Shown here: piece by piece, positions 4,979 to 6,101 of the stretch | Position numbering within the stretch: the first letter of the stretch is position 1 | How the letters are laid out: the number at the start of each line of letters is the position of its first letter | From: Candidatus Uhrbacteria bacterium | GTDB lineage: Bacteria; Patescibacteriota; Patescibacteriia; 2-12-FULL-60-25 | NCBI GenBank assembly: GCA_014728435.1 | Contig: WJLP01000054.1 | Location: 1-6,101 of the forward strand | Length of the DNA stretch: 6,101 bases | Direction: 5' to 3' | Program-made: the position numbers and the translations under genes | Notes under the pieces: model-generated | Databases searched by the model: none | What the model saw: only the letters and a program-made list of their open reading frames with translations | Told to the model about the DNA's origin: nothing

Positions 4979-5758
4979 ATGGCTAACTCAACAGCCGAGC
5001 GACTGAAGATTGAATGGTTTCATGGCATTTCTTTGTACCTTGAAAGTGAGGAAGGCCAAGCCTTTCTTGATGATTTTTTAGGCCCGGTCGAAATAAGGGA
5101 TGAGGTGGAGTTTAAAACTTTGCTGATTCTGATTGAGGCGGCCATGCCAAAAGATGATGATTGGGCGGCAGAGGAATTAGAGCTTTGCAATTGGTTGAGC
5201 GCGCATCGTTCATCTGCTCGCCAGACTTATTTGACGGGCCGTTTCGCACGGGAGGATTACTGGGATCAGCGCGCCTGGGATACCCGTTACAGCGAGCTTA
5301 GCGAATCCGCGAAAATTATCGCCCTTGCCGTGCTGAAGTTGATAGAAGATAAGAAAGCAGAGTTGGAGGATGATATCGCGCATGAGCGACAAACTCCGAT
5401 TATGCCGGTGGCAGAGGAGGATTTGGAGCTTTGCGCCAAAATGCCCAGTAGTATGGTAACCATGCCGCTTGAGGATGATCCTGAAGCCATGGAAAGGGTG
5501 GAAAGGTATATTAAAGAATTGGAATTGGATTTTGATGGGCAATTTGTTGAGGCGGCGGAAAATGATGCTGTAGAACCGTCAGACCCGGTCACCAAGAAGC
5601 GGACGATTTATCCTCCGCCATCCGTGCCGCCCGGCGACCCCGCCGGTGATGTGAATGTACCCAGAGATACTCCGCCACAAATTCTTTCCAAAAGAGCGGC
5701 CGGTGACAAATCCGCGCCTCATGTTACGTATTCGTATGTGTACGAAGAAGATGACTAA
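4979..5758 (+). CDS. Acidic protein of unknown function with helical N-terminal part and Pro-rich tail
   Basis: A 259-residue protein that I do not recognise. No signal peptide or membrane helix is visible, so it is probably cytoplasmic. Residues 1-135 look helical, with aromatic and hydrophobic positions (IEWFHGISLYLESEEG, FKTLLILIEAAMP, SAKIIALAVLKLIEDKKAEL). Residues 135-200 are acidic, and 200-235 are Pro-rich and probably disordered (IYPPPSVPPGDP). The end is YSYVYEEDD, an aromatic and acidic tail. Only two Cys are present, in the similar short segments EELELC (about 65-70) and EEDLELC (about 146-152); this may be chance. It is the only plus-strand gene, is well supported as a real gene by its promoter, GAGGTG site and strong terminator, and stands alone, so context gives no clue to its role. 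The acidic disordered C-terminal half would suit a protein-interaction or scaffold role, which is speculation. Confidence 0.78.
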   Translation: MANSTAERLKIEWFHGISLYLESEEGQAFLDDFLGPVEIRDEVEFKTLLILIEAAMPKDDDWAAEELELCNWLSAHRSSARQTYLTGRFAREDYWDQRAWDTRYSELSESAKIIALAVLKLIEDKKAELEDDIAHERQTPIMPVAEEDLELCAKMPSSMVTMPLEDDPEAMERVERYIKELELDFDGQFVEAAENDAVEPSDPVTKKRTIYPPPSVPPGDPAGDVNVPRDTPPQILSKRAAGDKSAPHVTYSYVYEEDD

Positions 5759-5759
5759 A

Positions 5760-5793
5760 ATCCTTCTGAGATGTTCGGAGGGATCTTTTATTT
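5760..5793 (+). terminator. Intrinsic terminator of the 259-residue gene
   Basis: ATCCTTCTGA (5760-5769), loop GATGT and TCGGAGGGAT (5775-5784) form a ten-pair stem including two G-U pairs, followed by CTTTTATTT. It starts two bases past the TAA stop. It works as a terminator on the plus strand. Confidence 0.88.
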
Positions 5794-5817
5794 AGAAAGA
5801 CGCGCCATGGCGCGTCT
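5794..5817 (-). terminator. Palindromic hairpin, probable terminator of the dehydrogenase gene
   Basis: AGACGCGCCATGGCGCGTCT (5798-5817) is a perfect 20-base palindrome that folds into an 8-bp GC-rich stem with a CATG loop. On the minus strand it is followed by TTCT, a short U-rich tail, and lies about 21 bases past the dehydrogenase stop. Together with the plus-strand terminator ending at 5793 it separates two convergent genes. The tail is weak, so termination efficiency is uncertain. Confidence 0.6.
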
Positions 5818-5838
5818 CAATGAAAATTTAATTGGCGG

Positions 5839-6101
5839 TTATTTAGCGGGAGTAAGTGGTTTTTTGTCTTTGAGTACGGCGAGAATGTTTTTGGCGGCGA
5901 TTTCGGACATGTCGCGGCGCGCTTCCTCTGTGGCGCTTGCGATATGCGGCGTGAGGATCACGTTTTCGTGGGATTTGAGCTGCATGTTGTCGCTGAGATC
6001 GCAGTCGATAGCAGGCTCGCATTCAAAAACGTCCAACGCGGCGCCGGCGATACGTTTGGCTTTAAGGGCGCGGAGCAGGGCTTTTTCATGCACAACGGGG
6101 C
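5839..6101 (-). CDS. D-2-hydroxyacid dehydrogenase, NAD-binding family, C-terminal part (cut by window edge)
   Basis: The frame is open to the right edge, so this is the last 86 or so residues of a longer gene (family members are usually 310-340 residues); it is not a broken gene. The visible part starts at PVVHEKALLRALKAKRI, the segment after the conserved ARG motif, whose catalytic Arg lies just outside the window. GAALDVFECEP contains the catalytic Glu (second Glu of ECEP), and NVILTPHIASAT carries the catalytic His. These enzymes reduce 2-keto acids to D-2-hydroxy acids, or the reverse, with NAD(P)H; glyoxylate/hydroxypyruvate reductase, phosphoglycerate dehydrogenase and lactate dehydrogenase all share these motifs, so the substrate is undecided. 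No ACT domain follows the catalytic core, so a SerA type with a regulatory domain is excluded. A GTG at 6093 is an internal Val codon, not the start. Confidence 0.93.
   Translation of the reverse strand, partial: PVVHEKALLRALKAKRIAGAALDVFECEPAIDCDLSDNMQLKSHENVILTPHIASATEEARRDMSEIAAKNILAVLKDKKPLTPAK

Noticed and set aside
5168..5434. Internal duplication in the 259-residue gene (GCAGAGGA...GAGCTTTGC at 5168-5188 and 5411-5434)
   Set aside because: Only about 21-24 bases match and the flanks do not; in a Glu/Leu-rich protein this can arise by chance.
5210..5595. Minus-strand frames of 102 and 110 codons opposite the 259-residue gene
   Set aside because: The Ser-rich and other translations are the complement of an acidic Glu/Asp-rich gene; the plus-strand gene has a promoter, ribosome binding site and terminator.
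6091..6093. GTG as the start of a short dehydrogenase-like gene
   Set aside because: The frame stays open to the window edge and the residues before it (PVV) match the conserved dehydrogenase segment, so GTG is an internal Val codon.

Overview
The window looks like a piece of a bacterial chromosome carrying compact single genes and short operons. UGA closes several frames that otherwise make sense, so the standard bacterial code (11) fits and the UGA-glycine codes do not. The moderate GC content, many small orphan proteins, strong intrinsic terminators and a mix of Shine-Dalgarno and apparently leaderless starts would suit an uncultured lineage such as the Patescibacteria/CPR. That placement is an inference from style; no marker gene is present to prove it. 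I see no tRNA, rRNA, CRISPR array, insertion sequence or transposase.

Layout: all genes but one read leftward (minus strand). From left to right: a histidine-phosphatase family enzyme (42-686) with its own promoter and terminator; a CPA2-type cation:proton antiporter with a C-terminal Rossmann (TrkA-N/RCK) domain (847-2508), apparently translated from a leaderless mRNA; a two-gene unit of small membrane proteins of unknown function (3269 down to 2629) with its own promoter and terminator; two small overlapping genes of unknown function (3781 down to 3367), the upstream one only 57-58 codons long; a CaCA-family calcium/cation antiporter (3823-4785); a divergent plus-strand gene for an acidic 259-residue orphan protein (4979-5758) ended by a strong terminator; and, facing it, the C-terminal part of a D-2-hydroxyacid dehydrogenase that runs off the right edge.

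The functional genes are housekeeping-like: two ion antiporters (monovalent cation/H+ and Ca2+/cation) suggest ion homeostasis, but they are about 1.3 kb apart with other transcription units between them, so no shared operon is implied. The phosphatase and dehydrogenase are metabolic enzymes with unknown substrates.

The most unusual signals are non-coding. A 7-bp repeat family (about GYRCGRA) occurs in both intergenic regions flanking the 3.4-4.8 kb block. In two places it sits at nearly the same distance and orientation upstream of a TTGAC -35 box, with shared sequence between repeat and -35, so it looks like a repeated 'heptamer plus promoter' module. Also, the two antiporter genes use extended -10 promoters placed so close to the start codon that their mRNAs would be leaderless or nearly so, while genes with TTGAC-type promoters mostly carry Shine-Dalgarno sequences. 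I found nothing that clearly amounts to a new defence or mobile system; the unrecognised small-protein pairs and the 259-residue protein are the best protein-level unknowns.
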